Positions 19,973 to 30,260 are shown, numbered from the stretch's first letter. The stretch is DNA of 34,637 nucleotides from Nemertoderma westbladi (GCA_032718475.1 JAUCBJ010007608.1:1-34637); one strand, 5' to 3'. Notes: a model not told the origin generated them from the sequence alone. A program made the numbers and translations.

Positions 19973-20705
19973 AGTCAATGAAAAAAATAATTTCCACATG
20001 TTGGACCAACCGCACGCTAAATGGGGAGAAATTTCATCGTGCTATTGTGTTACAGGAATACACCCAACAACCGAGTTAAACTGTCGCCTTCCCAGAAATT
20101 ATTTGGGCGTACCGCTACACATAACAAGATGTTTCACCAGCCCATAGATCCTCCTCGAAGTCACAAAATCGGTCTTTGATGAGGCCGTAGATTCCAGAGC
20201 AGAAGAAACAGATTTTAAACATACCTACCATGATAAGCGTGCTCACAATCTGTCTCAATTAAATGCGTTGGAACAAATGTCGCTATCCAAAACATAACAG
20301 CAAAGATGTGGGACATCTATGGAATAATTAGAGAGATTTCACTAGAACGAACGTAGATACATTGTCAAAACACGTTCTGGGTGAGTTCTGGTTCGAAACC
20401 GGCGATTTTTGCGCAGGCGAACCGTTGGCTCCCTATCTGGCAGTCACAGAAAAGAACGAGACGAACGATCCCAACCAAATTCAAACACCCCCGCATCCTG
20501 CGTTCACACCCCCGCATCCTGCGTTCACACCCCCGCATCCTGCGTTCACACCCCCGTATCCTACGTTCACACCCCCGCATCCACACCCCCGCATCCTGCG
20601 TTCACACCCCCGCATCCTGCGTTCACACCCCCGCATCCTGCGTTCACACCCCAGCGTCCTGTTCGTACTCGCCGACCACAAAGGAGACTAATTGAGGAAC
20701 TCTAA
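19973..20705 (+). pseudogene. Ty3/gypsy-type integrase remnant, C-terminal part
   Basis: Continues the remnant interrupted at 18352. It shows a region with M-K-K-I-I then EKFHRAI; a one-base shift; then NTPNNR and LSPSQKLFGR (about 20060-20110), a motif typical of gypsy integrase C-terminal regions. Further on are the WDIYGII-type stretch (20312-20335), RRYIVKT (about 20350-20370) and VLVRNRRFLRRR (about 20380-20415), all usual near the end of gypsy pol. The frame 20409-20705 passes through a 21-bp minisatellite and ends RPVRTRRPQRRLIEEL, a plausible pol terminus. Stops and frameshifts upstream make it a pseudogene. A purine-rich stretch with TGTAGG at 20739-20757 could mark the start of a 3' LTR, but no second LTR was found. 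Confidence 0.8.
20485..20655. repeat. 21-bp minisatellite within the gypsy pol tail
   Basis: About eight units of CACCCCCGCATCCTGCGTTCA (21 bp; first 20 are CACCCCCGCATCCTGCGTTC), one shortened by 7 bp. Each contains CGCA-TCC-TGCG, a small hairpin. The conserved pol-like residues on either side are in the same reading frame, so the expansion did not break that frame. Confidence 0.9.
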
Positions 20706-21732
20706 ATCAAGTGACTCACAATAATGAAATACATTAAGAGTTATGGGGAGGTGTAGGATTGTGGATAGGCTATGGCCTATCAGACTCAGATAGGTGGGGG
20801 GGGGGGGAACTGGGCGCAATAAAAATCCATCCCTCTCCTGGGGAAATAACGCAAATAACAGCCTGATTACTCTCAAAAATAATACTGTATCCCGTTCTAT
20901 TGAATTTAGTTTATTGTTTTGGTTATAATAACGTGCTGCTGTTACAAGTTCGATTAATTCACTATACATTAAATACATTAATACACATTCATTATTGTGA
21001 AAAAAGGGATTTTTCAAATAAATAACGATAATTTAACTGAGAATTTAATATTGAAACCGTTTATAATAATTATTTGTTTTAGTTTTTAGTTATTGTCGAT
21101 TTCGTAAAAGGAACTGTCCAGAGATGATTTCATAGCCAAATTACACATTTACAGTGGTGTGGTGTAACCATAAAACTCTTCTGAATTTCACGTTAAATTT
21201 GGATCTTACATCAATATATTTTTTTTTCATTTATTTGAGTGTTCTAACAAATAATATTTGAAATTGACCCCATTTTATACGTGTCACATTCCCACGTATT
21301 AATTATTCCTTGCCCCCAACACGGAATTATTATTGGTTTTATATTGTGAATTTAAGTGAAAACATTCGTGAGTATCAATAATAATTATAATCAAATCTAA
21401 TAGTCTAATAATCTAATCATTATAATCAACCGTATAATAATTGTACCAACTACATATATATTATACAATAAGGAAATAGAACGAAAATAAAAGTAATTTA
21501 TGGATGTCCCAGAATGACATGGTTAGCTTTAATAACCTAATTATACCGTAATACTATAATTCAAAAAGACTAGCACAGATATACAAATACTGCAAAATTT
21601 ACGCCAAGTGAAATGGAATGTTAAGAGAAAATGTAAAGGTTATAAATTATGGAGTTAATTAAAATATATTCATTCATCTGAGGAAATAAATCCGATATGA
21701 TGGACGTCACAATATATGATAGTGTGCCTTTC
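20706..21732. other. Intergenic or possible LTR sequence
   Basis: Starts with the possible polypurine tract and LTR start, then a G12 run (20796-20807) and the second copy of the dispersed repeat (20814-20880, compare 10820-10900). The rest is AT-rich without a gene. Confidence 0.45.
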
Positions 21733-22168
21733 CTTTAGTTTAGTAAAGTACTTTACGTACCTTTAGTTTAGTAAAGTACTTTACGTACCTTTAGTTTAGC
21801 AAAGTACTTTACGTGCCTTTAGTTTACTAAAGCACTTTACGTGCCTTTAGTTTAGTAAAGTACTTTACGTGTCTTTAGTTTAGTAAAGTACTTTACGTGT
21901 CTTTAGTTTAGTAAAGTACTTTACGTGCCTTTAGTTTAGCAAAGTACTTTACGTGCCTTTAGTTTACTAAAGCACTTTACGTGCCTTTAGTTTAGTAAAG
22001 TACTTTACGTGTCTTTAGTTTAGTAAAGTACTTTACGTGTCTTTAGTTTAGTAAAGTACTTTACGTGCCTTTAGTTTAGCAAAGTACTTTACGTGCCTTT
22101 AGTTTACTAAAGCACTTTACGTGCCTTTAGTTTAGTAAAGTACTTTACGTGTCTTTAGTTTAGTAAAA
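21733..22168. repeat. 28-bp satellite with 140-bp higher-order repeat
   Basis: About 15.5 units of 28 bp, CTTTAGTTTAGTAAAGTACT then TTACGTGC, each with the perfect 14-bp palindrome GTAAAGTACTTTAC. Variant units recur in fixed order: one with TTTAGCAAAG, one with TTTACTAAAGCAC, two ending GTGT, one ending GTGC. The TTAGTTTAGC marker sits at 21791, 21931 and 22071, exactly 140 bp apart, so five-unit blocks were amplified together. Confidence 0.95.
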
Positions 22169-22263
22169 AAATAATTTAATTGAAAACAAATGAAAGCGAC
22201 GTAATTTGAAATACTCAATTATTGAGATTCTGCCTCGTTTTCTACCATAATTCGCAATGGTTG

Positions 22264-22972
22264 CAGATATGGACACGGGCCGGTTTGTCACGGAGACACG
22301 GGGACACGGGCCGGTTTTTCACGGCCCGGGCCCGGCCTGTTGGGTTTCGGCCCGGCCCGGGCCCGCTAATTTTAATTTTTCTAAACATTACAGCATAAAA
22401 TAAAATGTTAACTTTTCTGATCAATCTACAGACATTGATTCCATATAATGTATCGGTTTGTTTTCGAGAGCCACTGTTATGGTTGTTTGTGCATTCTAAA
22501 ACTCGAAATATACTAAACACACGATATGTAGGACTACATTGTTTAAAATGAAATAATGTGCTGCGCCTCATCGTTTATTTGTGAATTTATTTATTTTTTT
22601 CGATAATATTATTTAATAACAGTTTGATGCTAAAAGGGTTTTATTGTATAAGGAGGATGGTGGATACTGCATACTGACTGGTATGCCTATGAGTCTGTAT
22701 CCTTATAGGATTTAAATAGTAATAATATCGGAATATGTATGTGAGTCAGTAAAAAAGCAAAATGTACATTACAAAGTTAAACAAAGACACAAATAAATCA
22801 TGAAACATCCCCCAGGAAAATAAATAATATTTAATTTTATTTTGCGAAAAAAAGTGTAACAAACATTTTCATATTATTATGTTTTGTTTAACTGGATAAT
22901 ATAATTATTCAACAATAGCGGGCTTTTAGAATGTGGCCCAAGCCCGGCCCGGCCGGCCCGTGTCCATCTCTG
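22264..22972. mobile_element. 709-bp hAT-type non-autonomous element
   Basis: Terminal inverted repeats CAGATATGGACACGGGCCGG (22264) and CCGGCCCGTGTCCATCTCTG (to 22972) differ at one of 20 positions. They are flanked by an exact 8-bp duplication AATGGTTG (22256-22263 and 22973-22980). The CAG...CTG ends and 8-bp duplication are the hAT hallmarks. The subterminal regions are GGGCC-rich and the interior AT-rich; no transposase is seen. Confidence 0.92.
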
Positions 22973-22980
22973 AATGGTTG

Positions 22981-23987
22981 TGACTTCCTTAAATCATTTG
23001 AGCCCAATAAATTTGTCTTCCTAACCTTATTGTTGTTATAGAGTCACACTAACAAACAACAACATTGCACTAAACACTTTGAGAGAGGGTTGTCAGTGAC
23101 TGTGACAGCTACTGGCACACGGTACGGTACCGGACATATATTCTATAGAATCTATGTAATAAATAATAATAAATAAAGATAAAGTTTGTACAGAGCGACT
23201 AATAGCTACTACACGAGCTAGATCTGGGGTCCGGTGATAATATTATACAGAATGAATACCATGCGAATCGATCATGATAGTATATTGGGGGAAATACGAT
23301 GAAAAAAAAAATATATAAGTTAGCTGGACAATAACAATAAGTTTTCTATAAGTCATCTAATAAAAAGGTCTCGTTTAAAGGGCTTAAACTTCCAGTCAAA
23401 TTCGGTCCAAATAATATAATAAAATAAACAACATTAGTACAGCAAGTTAAACAACAAACATTTACAATTCGTAATTGGCAGTGAATAGAATAAGGCCGCG
23501 GATATATTAAAGGGCGAGTTTATATACCTGATTTTGGTAGTTTAAAAAATAATTTAAAGTGCGGCAGTGTAAATGTTGGTGAAACAGCATCAAATACGGA
23601 GAGACAAAGACATACAGTGTAAAAAAACAAACAATCTAATGACGATGATTTACAGTTAATAAATACGTCATGTCCAATGAATCCATCGTGGTCTGGTCAT
23701 AAATATTATAAAATATAAACATCCACCGATAAACTAATCAAATAATAACTTAAGTATAAAAAGTAAGTAAGTTGTGGATCCTACATATTGTAGGAACATA
23801 AAAATAGCTGCCTCTCTATGGGAAAGGAATCATTGTTATGGACAATAAAAGTTTAACTAAAACTGAAACATTAAAATTGTACACGGAGAGATAAAGCGTA
23901 ATTAATTAGTGTAAGATTCAGGTGTTAATTAAAATAATACATAACATACATAGCGAGCGAGAGATAGTGAGGCATGGACAGACAGAC
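22981..23987. other. AT-rich intergenic DNA
   Basis: No gene recognised. It lies downstream (3') of the CARD-Death gene on the - strand and should contain its 3' UTR at the right end; no clear AATAAA on the - strand close to the stop was identified. Confidence 0.45.
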
Positions 23988-25315
23988 TTATTGCATCTCA
24001 ACTGATTTGGTAAAGTTTTCCAGGAGACTGTTGATGTAATTCAAGTCGTTCTTAGTGAGTTGGTTAGTATCACAAGAGTTTGGGAGTAGCGGTCTCAGTG
24101 CTGTCCTGTCGACTTCGCACGCTAGCAGGACGGCACACATATTGCCGCGAGTTGCCAACGACCAATTCTTGCGACGGAACTGGTTCAACATAGTGAAGGA
24201 CTGCATTCTACTATCGTTTGGGTTGTCTTGTTGAATCTAAAAACATAAAAGTAGTTAAGTTCGTTAATTATTATAGGATATCATTGTCATAATATCAGGG
24301 ATAAGTTACACAGTATATATAGTGTATAGGAATACAGATACCTGGTATATTCTGGCCTCACTAAATCCAAGATACCGTATAGCTATACTCTTCCAAACTC
24401 CCAACGATTGAGCCAAATCCATCAACTCCTTCTCGCTAATCACGGAATCCAAGTTTAGTTTAAACGGGTTCTCTGGCACCACCTTCTCCCCCACTACATT
24501 GTCGGTGTGTTGGCATTGCGATAGATACCCGTGGATGATGTTGTACTTGGGGTGGTCCTTGTTGTTGAGGATTTCTTGAAGGTCTCTCTGGCAGTTTTCC
24601 AGTTCGTCTGCGATGTGACCCTGAGAGGTGGACCGAAGGGCTTCGAGGAACGATGGGTAACAATGAGACCCGCTTTGGGGAAGAATCGTAAGAAGATACG
24701 AGACCTGAGATTGGAATATACGATACAGAAAAATAATAATTCAACAATTTATTGTACGATAAATGACTGCTCGTCCAGGGATATTATTTACCCAGCGCAA
24801 TGGGTGATGTCAATAAATTACATCAAGGCATCAAGGGACGATAAAGGTACAATGTCAGAAGGTAGGGCCTAAATAAACATTTTATTTACTGTATTAGTAT
24901 GTAAAGTGTAATTAACACTTAACACCCAGTACAGTAGGCCTAGCAAAGCAAAGCAAATGGAGAAAATGTTGTGTGTTTTTGTGAAAATAACGCAGTAATT
25001 TTTACTTTTTGTATAACAAAACAATACTGCCTGACAGCCTGACTGCAGTATGATGATTAGGAAAGACCGATACAGCGATACATTGCTGCATTGACAGTCC
25101 AGCAGTCAGATTGTACCAGTAGGCCTACAGCGCAACAGCGGTACATCGATGGAACTAACCTGTTCCCGTCTGATCTTATATGAATGTAAACGCTCTAAAT
25201 TTTCCGGTTTTACCACAAAATCTTGTTCCAAGTGGGGAAGAATAGCTACGACATCCAAGTTAGTGTGTAACACAACGGAGCTCCTTGTAAGAACCAGTTT
25301 ATGAATATTTTCCAT
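23988..25315 (-). CDS. CARD plus Death-domain adaptor protein (CRADD/RAIDD-like)
   Basis: Three exons on the - strand, 25160-25315, 24342-24704 and 23988-24236, join in phase 0 at both junctions (introns 455 and 105 bp, GT-AG) into 255 residues. Residues 1 to about 95 form a CARD: an L-rich helix, ILPHLEQDFVVKPENLERL, KIRREQVSYLLTILPQSGSH and YPSFLEALRSTSQ follow the usual helix order, with the LLxILP-G motif. A linker of about 45 residues follows. Residues about 138-215 form a Death domain: SEKELMDLAQSLG, W-K-S-I-A-I-R-YLGFSEARIYQI, QDNPND, then MLNQFRRKNW and the AT element. About 40 residues end the protein. Human CRADD (199 residues) has the same order, so the linker and tail are longer here. 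Known role of that protein: bridging PIDD1 to caspase-2. Orthology is not established; another CARD-Death adaptor is possible, so no symbol is given. Confidence 0.85.
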
Positions 25316-25485
25316 CCTCTTATCGTACAGTCAGTATGACGTATGTGCCTGCAGCTGGCAGTGCTGGCCTGGCAGCGCAATCAAGGATCAGCATCAGGAA
25401 AACGTAAGGCCTAATCGAAATAACGGTACCGTCTGACCGTACCGGTACCGGTAGGCCTACTGCAAAATCGAAATAACGGTACCGT
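25316..25485 (-). promoter_or_regulatory. Presumed 5' flank of the CARD-Death gene
   Basis: Only 170 bp lie between the start codon (25315) and the hAT-type element at 25486. They contain a 21-bp direct repeat with ATCGAAATAACGGTACCGTC at 25413-25433 and 25466-25486, and ACCGGTACCGGTAGGCCTAC. No core promoter element can be named. The hAT insertion used the second repeat copy as target. Confidence 0.4.
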
Positions 25486-27150
25486 CAGGGCTGGCAAAAA
25501 CCATAGGTTTTTCAGAAAAAATTTTAGGTTTTAGGTTTTTGCAAGGTTTTTGTAGGTTTTTGGAAGGTTTTTGCAGGTTTTTGAAGGTTTTCGCTAGGTT
25601 TTTGTAGTATTTCGCTAGGTTTTTGTAGTATTTCTGTATTTGTATACCGGTATTGATTGATTAGATTGACCTGGTTGGTAAATGATTAGATAAATTATAT
25701 GGGGCGACATTTGGTCAACTGGCAGACTGGTCAAGATTATATTTTATAGATATATCTATTCATTCAGTACTTGGGCAGTTTGCAGTTCCAGTATTGCCTG
25801 TAATTGGATGATTAATCACAGACACTGGTTCCCATAGCGTGGGAAAGTTTGTCGTTCAGATAATTATTATTTTGAACGGAAAATGTTTAGTATTGAACCG
25901 CTATTGAACTACGGTTATGAAAAACATAGTTTGGACATTTTTTGAACGACAATTTTAAAAATATCTGAACTGAAATTGAACTGGTTAATTTTTATTGGAT
26001 AATAAACAATATTGAAACGTTCACAATAGAAAACGGAAATATAACTTGCCATTTACAAATCGTTACTTTTCAGTTTCTGAACTCAAATTGAACTGGTTAT
26101 TGCTTTGGGCGCCATTCAAACGTCCAAGAACATTAACGGGAAATTAACTGATACCATTAATGAACGTTACTTTTCAGTTGAAACACCAACACCATTTAGG
26201 CGTTATTATATGGAGACTAATTTAGAACGTTGAAATCTGGTACAGTATGTGCGACGTTTATGGAGTGGACATGTTCTCAACGTCCAAAAGCTGTGTGTGA
26301 ACGTTATGTGCTACTAGGGTACACTACAGCACTATGATACAAAATTGTTTGAAAGAATGAGTCCATCAGGTTCAGGTTTCATTTGTCATATTAGTTACAT
26401 TTATATAAACCTGTACAAAGTCTGAAAGTAGGCTTACAGCAGTACAGACTACTGGACTACAGTCTTAAATTCAGACATTAGGCTGGTAGGTGCAACTATT
26501 TATTACACTATTAGTGTATTAGTTCCGTAGTCTATTAGTATCATTAGCATGAATCAATGCATGCAGAATGCAGGCACGCGATTCAGCGAATGCAGAATGC
26601 CACCCCATCCAGCCATCCCACAGTCCCATACTGCCATAAAAGCATAATGCATAACGTAAACCATAACCCGATAACCACCAGACCACCTGACTCCCTGACT
26701 GCCTGTGACCACCAGCTGACCAGAGCCAGAGCTGCAGAGACCACCCACAGACGCTGACCCAGCCACCTGGCTGCCTGGACCACTGCTGCACTGTACGTAC
26801 GTGTACAGTTATCAGCAGCAACCTGGCAACGTACAATCTACATAGTCAGGTCAGGATGTAGGTCTGCTACGCTGACTGCTACGGTAACTTGCATCAGCTA
26901 ACTTGCATCAGTCAGCTTGTCAGTAGTGACAAGACAACTGGGAACTGGACTGGACTGGACTGGAACTCATCAGCTGACAATGCAAGTTGACTTGTTCAGT
27001 TGTTTTGAGTGTACAAATGAAATTAAAAGGCAAATTAAAGATGAAAAATCAAAAACCTAAAAACCTAGTTTTAGGCTTTTTTCAAATTTTAGGTTTTTGA
27101 CAAAAACCTACAAAAACCTAGGTTTACAAAAACCTACTTTGCCAGCCCTG
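25486..27150. mobile_element. 1.67-kb hAT-type non-autonomous element
   Basis: Ends CAGGGCTGGCAAA (25486) and TTTGCCAGCCCTG (to 27150) are perfect 13-bp inverted repeats, flanked by an exact 8-bp duplication GGTACCGT (25478-25485 and 27151-27158). Both subterminal regions are packed with AGGTTTTTG / CAAAAACCT copies in opposite orientation (25505-25625 and 27050-27140). The interior has an AT-rich part with many AACGTT/GAACG motifs (25880-26290) and a GC-richer part (26500-26960). Overlapping frames at 26519-26836 show no transposase motifs. Confidence 0.92.
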
Positions 27151-27158
27151 GGTACCGT

Positions 27159-27607
27159 ACTGCAATGTCAATGTCAGAATGTAGGCCTACCGCGTACTGG
27201 CGGTATACCGGTATATCAGTTCTGCAATTATTGCTGTTCCGGTTACTGGGTTATACTGTTATAGTATAGCACTGTAGCAATGTTGTATAGTGCTGTAGTG
27301 CACTAAGTGCAGAAGTGCTGAAGTGCAGTACTACAGTACTAATAGGAATACGTCTGTACGTATAGGCCTACTGCAGTACTGGCAGAACGGTATAGGTAGG
27401 CCTATATATAACAGTACTGGTATATGAAGTGGAATTTGTATTTTTTATTAGACACGTCAAATCAGCTAAAATTAAGCAATTAAAATATGAACAAACGGTA
27501 ACATAATAAAACAGTTAAGAGGGGGGGGGGGGGGGGGGGGGGGGAAGGATAAGTGTCGAGAACATCCACCAAAGTACACTGAAACCGATGAAACTGGAGG
27601 TCAAACA
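27159..27607. other. Intergenic, TACTGTA- and TAGGCCTA-rich
   Basis: Many short palindromes, then a G24 run (27521-27544). No gene recognised. Any 5' LTR or gag of the following BEL/Pao remnant should lie here but is not recognisable. Confidence 0.45.
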
Positions 27608-29045
27608 ATGGCGACGAGCACCACAGATATTAAGAGGAAAGGAACAGTACTGCTTGGGGTAGTACCAGTAAGGATAACAGGAGAGAATGGACGATCGGTA
27701 ACTACACTGATGTTGATCGACAGTGGGGCAGCATTTATGTTGATGGAAAGCTGGATAGCAGACAGGCTACAACTGAAAACAAGGTCGAGTAAGATAGCAG
27801 TCACCCCCATATCCGCCAAGGATGAAATTCTTCCAATGTGAACAGGAAGGTGTCGGATAGGGGCTGTAACTCCCGATTCCAACTATGTGGCAACCATAAA
27901 CCCTATACGAATTACCGAGTCCATCAATATCAACGCCAGACGACCGAGGAAGATCGAGGTCGAGCAATATCGGCATCTGGACTCTATTGACTTTACGACA
28001 CCAAACCTCGATGTGCTGAAAGTATCTCTGATAGTCAGGATGGATTGCCCGACAGCAATACAACGATATTCGGGAATGATTAGGAGCGAGACCCAGTGGC
28101 GATCTTAACGCAATTTGGATGGACGCTTAGTGGGCCTATTAAGTCCAACATTCCATTCCACACATCCGAAACATCTGGATGCATGATGTATGGTACCATT
28201 GGGGACATAGACCAGAAGTCAAAGACACGCGATGTGGAGGTCTCATTGCGAGAAACGGCCCGGGGAAGGATATCACGAGTCGGGGTGGGTATGGATCTGG
28301 AAACACGCATAGTGGAAATGGTGGAGAATGAGTCCAGAGAAATACCGTTGATAGAAGAGATAGGATGAGTAGCAACAGCAAGGGAGTGGGCGGAGGAGAA
28401 TGGGTTCACCGCACAGGACCTAGAGGTGATGGGAGGGAACAAAGACATTCCTGGTGAGTATCGGTACGAGAGAGTGGACGGCGAGGTATCCGGAAGAGAC
28501 GCCGATCCAAATTACACAGAGTATACCGATACCAGTGGGATCGAATAAGAAGGCAAGGAAGAACAGGAAGAAATATAAGAAGGTTGATCCAAAGGGAGAG
28601 GAACCGATGATGAATGGTGATGGAAACGGGGAAGTTAGAGGAGACGTGTTGAACACTGGGCTGGTAGAGTGCGAGGGGGCATTACAAGGTAAACCATTAT
28701 GTGTATCGAATGATGACCAAGGGTCATCAGGGGTTTTAACGCCGGCACACATATTAAGGGGGATGTATGTGTATGTGAAATATGTGTTTGTGAAATCTAC
28801 CAATGAGAAGACAACCAAGGGTAACACTCGATTACGAATTCTATGGAATTCTATGAAGAAATGGCAAGTCTCCAAGAAGAAAATTTCTATGACAGCAGGA
28901 AACTTCTACTACCGAATGTTACCCTGGTGAGGACGGGAAAATTAGATCCGTGGAGGTCAAGATCGGAGGAAAGATTGGGGAAAAAGATAGGAAGACCTAC
29001 AGGAGGGAAGTAGGAAAGTGTTACCTATTGGAGGGAACGCCCTAA
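27608..29045 (+). pseudogene. BEL/Pao-type pol remnant with internal deletion
   Basis: At 27608 the frame reads a retropepsin: VRITGENGRSVTTLMLIDSGA, with the catalytic D-S-G at 27719-27727. A stop (TGA 27839-27841) interrupts it, the same frame then continues to about 28107, and after a one-base shift near 28075-28095 FGWTLSGPI appears (28114-28140), the motif that follows the protease in BEL/Pao pol. The RT, RNase H and integrase core expected next are missing. At 28736 LTPAHIL, then W-x-x-x-K-K-W and, after another shift, DGKIRSVEVK and TYRREVGKCYLLEG (to the stop at 29043-29045) match the pol C-terminal domain after integrase. So front and back of pol are joined across a deletion of well over 1.5 kb judged from family length. 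Purine-rich DNA at 29071-29093 may be the polypurine tract. Confidence 0.85.
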
Positions 29046-30240
29046 TTATGTTGAGTCGTCCAATAAATTGGACTGAGGGGGTGGGAATAAGGGCGATACA
29101 CCCTTCCAACAAAAATAAAATATAAAAATAATAAAATAAAAATATAATTACGTACGCTCAATGAGTACAAACATACTAACGTACTGGTACATACATACGT
29201 CTGATGATACTAACGTACATAATATTTAGGTTTATCACATGTTCTCACTTATTTTTAGCGGTTGATATATTGTATATCACACCGTGTGATATACAGTTAG
29301 CTATATTCAATAATTATTTGAAACTTGTATTACTAATTATTTGCGTTTTTTTTAATTAAAAAAATAATATAGATTTAGCTCTATTCTCGCTAGATTTTGC
29401 TATTTTTAATATTTTGTGTAGGCCCTACACAATGTTCGTTATTAAATATAAACAAAGTTCTAGAACAATTTTCTAGAACATATATTATATAATACCGGTA
29501 ACGAACTTCTTCTTAAATAAAAAAAAGAAGCAAATCCAAACATTCTTAGGCCGACCCCGGAGAGACTCTTTAAACTGAGATAATTCTCAACTGGGGGTCA
29601 CACGTTTAATTTTGGTTTACATTTTAATTTTATATTTAATCATCTATTTAATTAATGAAGAGCCCGTATCGGGGCCATTGATGCGTTTTCACTCTGGGGC
29701 GGGGAATATTGGGTCGACAATCGTAATAAATAAATACAAATATGAATAATAAAGTTAATACAAGTTTTTTAACGGAAATATACAAATATAAATAATAAAG
29801 TTATAACATAAAGTACTATTCAATGATATAAAGTAAAAGTATAGGTACCTAATAATAATATAAATAATATATTCCCTGTGACACCGGTCCAAAAACTTCC
29901 CAAAGCAGTTCGCTATCTGTTTGTATACAAACAATAATGAAGTACTGTAGTTGTACAGTAGTGGAGAGTGGTTAGAGAAATGTCACTTTAATTTCCAATT
30001 TCCAATACAATAAACTGTACAGTACAACTGTACAGTCTGTACAAGTACAGACGATTAGGTATCATTTTAATACAATGAAAGCGAACCAAGAGGAAAGCGA
30101 TGCTGTAGGGCTGTAGATAGGTTCTGTATTAATAAAAAAAGTAATGTCAGAATGTAATGAATGCAGAATGTGGGGCGAGACACGAATGGCGAGCCATCAG
30201 CGAACTGATATAATTATATTATGGCCGTTTTTCAAAAGTC
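29046..30240. other. AT-rich DNA after the BEL/Pao remnant
   Basis: The first part could be a decayed 3' LTR; no second copy exists in the window. Also seen: A/T-rich simple sequence at 29110-29150; an 11-bp-arm hairpin at 29271-29295; two TTCTAGAA palindromes 13 bp apart (29458 and 29471); and a GACCCC...GGGGTC stem at about 29563-29609. No gene. Confidence 0.45.
29271..29295. repeat. 25-bp hairpin
   Basis: TGTATATCACA and TGTGATATACA form perfect 11-bp arms around CCG. No transcript context is visible. Confidence 0.8.
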
Positions 30241-30260
30241 TGTGTGTGTGTGTGTGTGTC
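30241..30260. repeat. (TG)n microsatellite
   Basis: About nine to ten TG dinucleotides ending in TC. Simple sequence in AT-rich DNA. Confidence 0.95.

Noticed and set aside
20688-21017. 109-codon - strand frame
   Set aside because: Passes through a G12 run and the dispersed repeat; no recognisable motif.
26519-26836. Overlapping frames in the GC-richer part of the hAT-type element
   Set aside because: Inspected for hAT transposase motifs and none seen; four overlapping frames reflect lower stop density.
29563-29609. Structured segment with GACCCC/GGGGTC stem considered as a small RNA gene
   Set aside because: Does not fold as a tRNA and has no recognised snRNA box or promoter; may be part of a decayed LTR.
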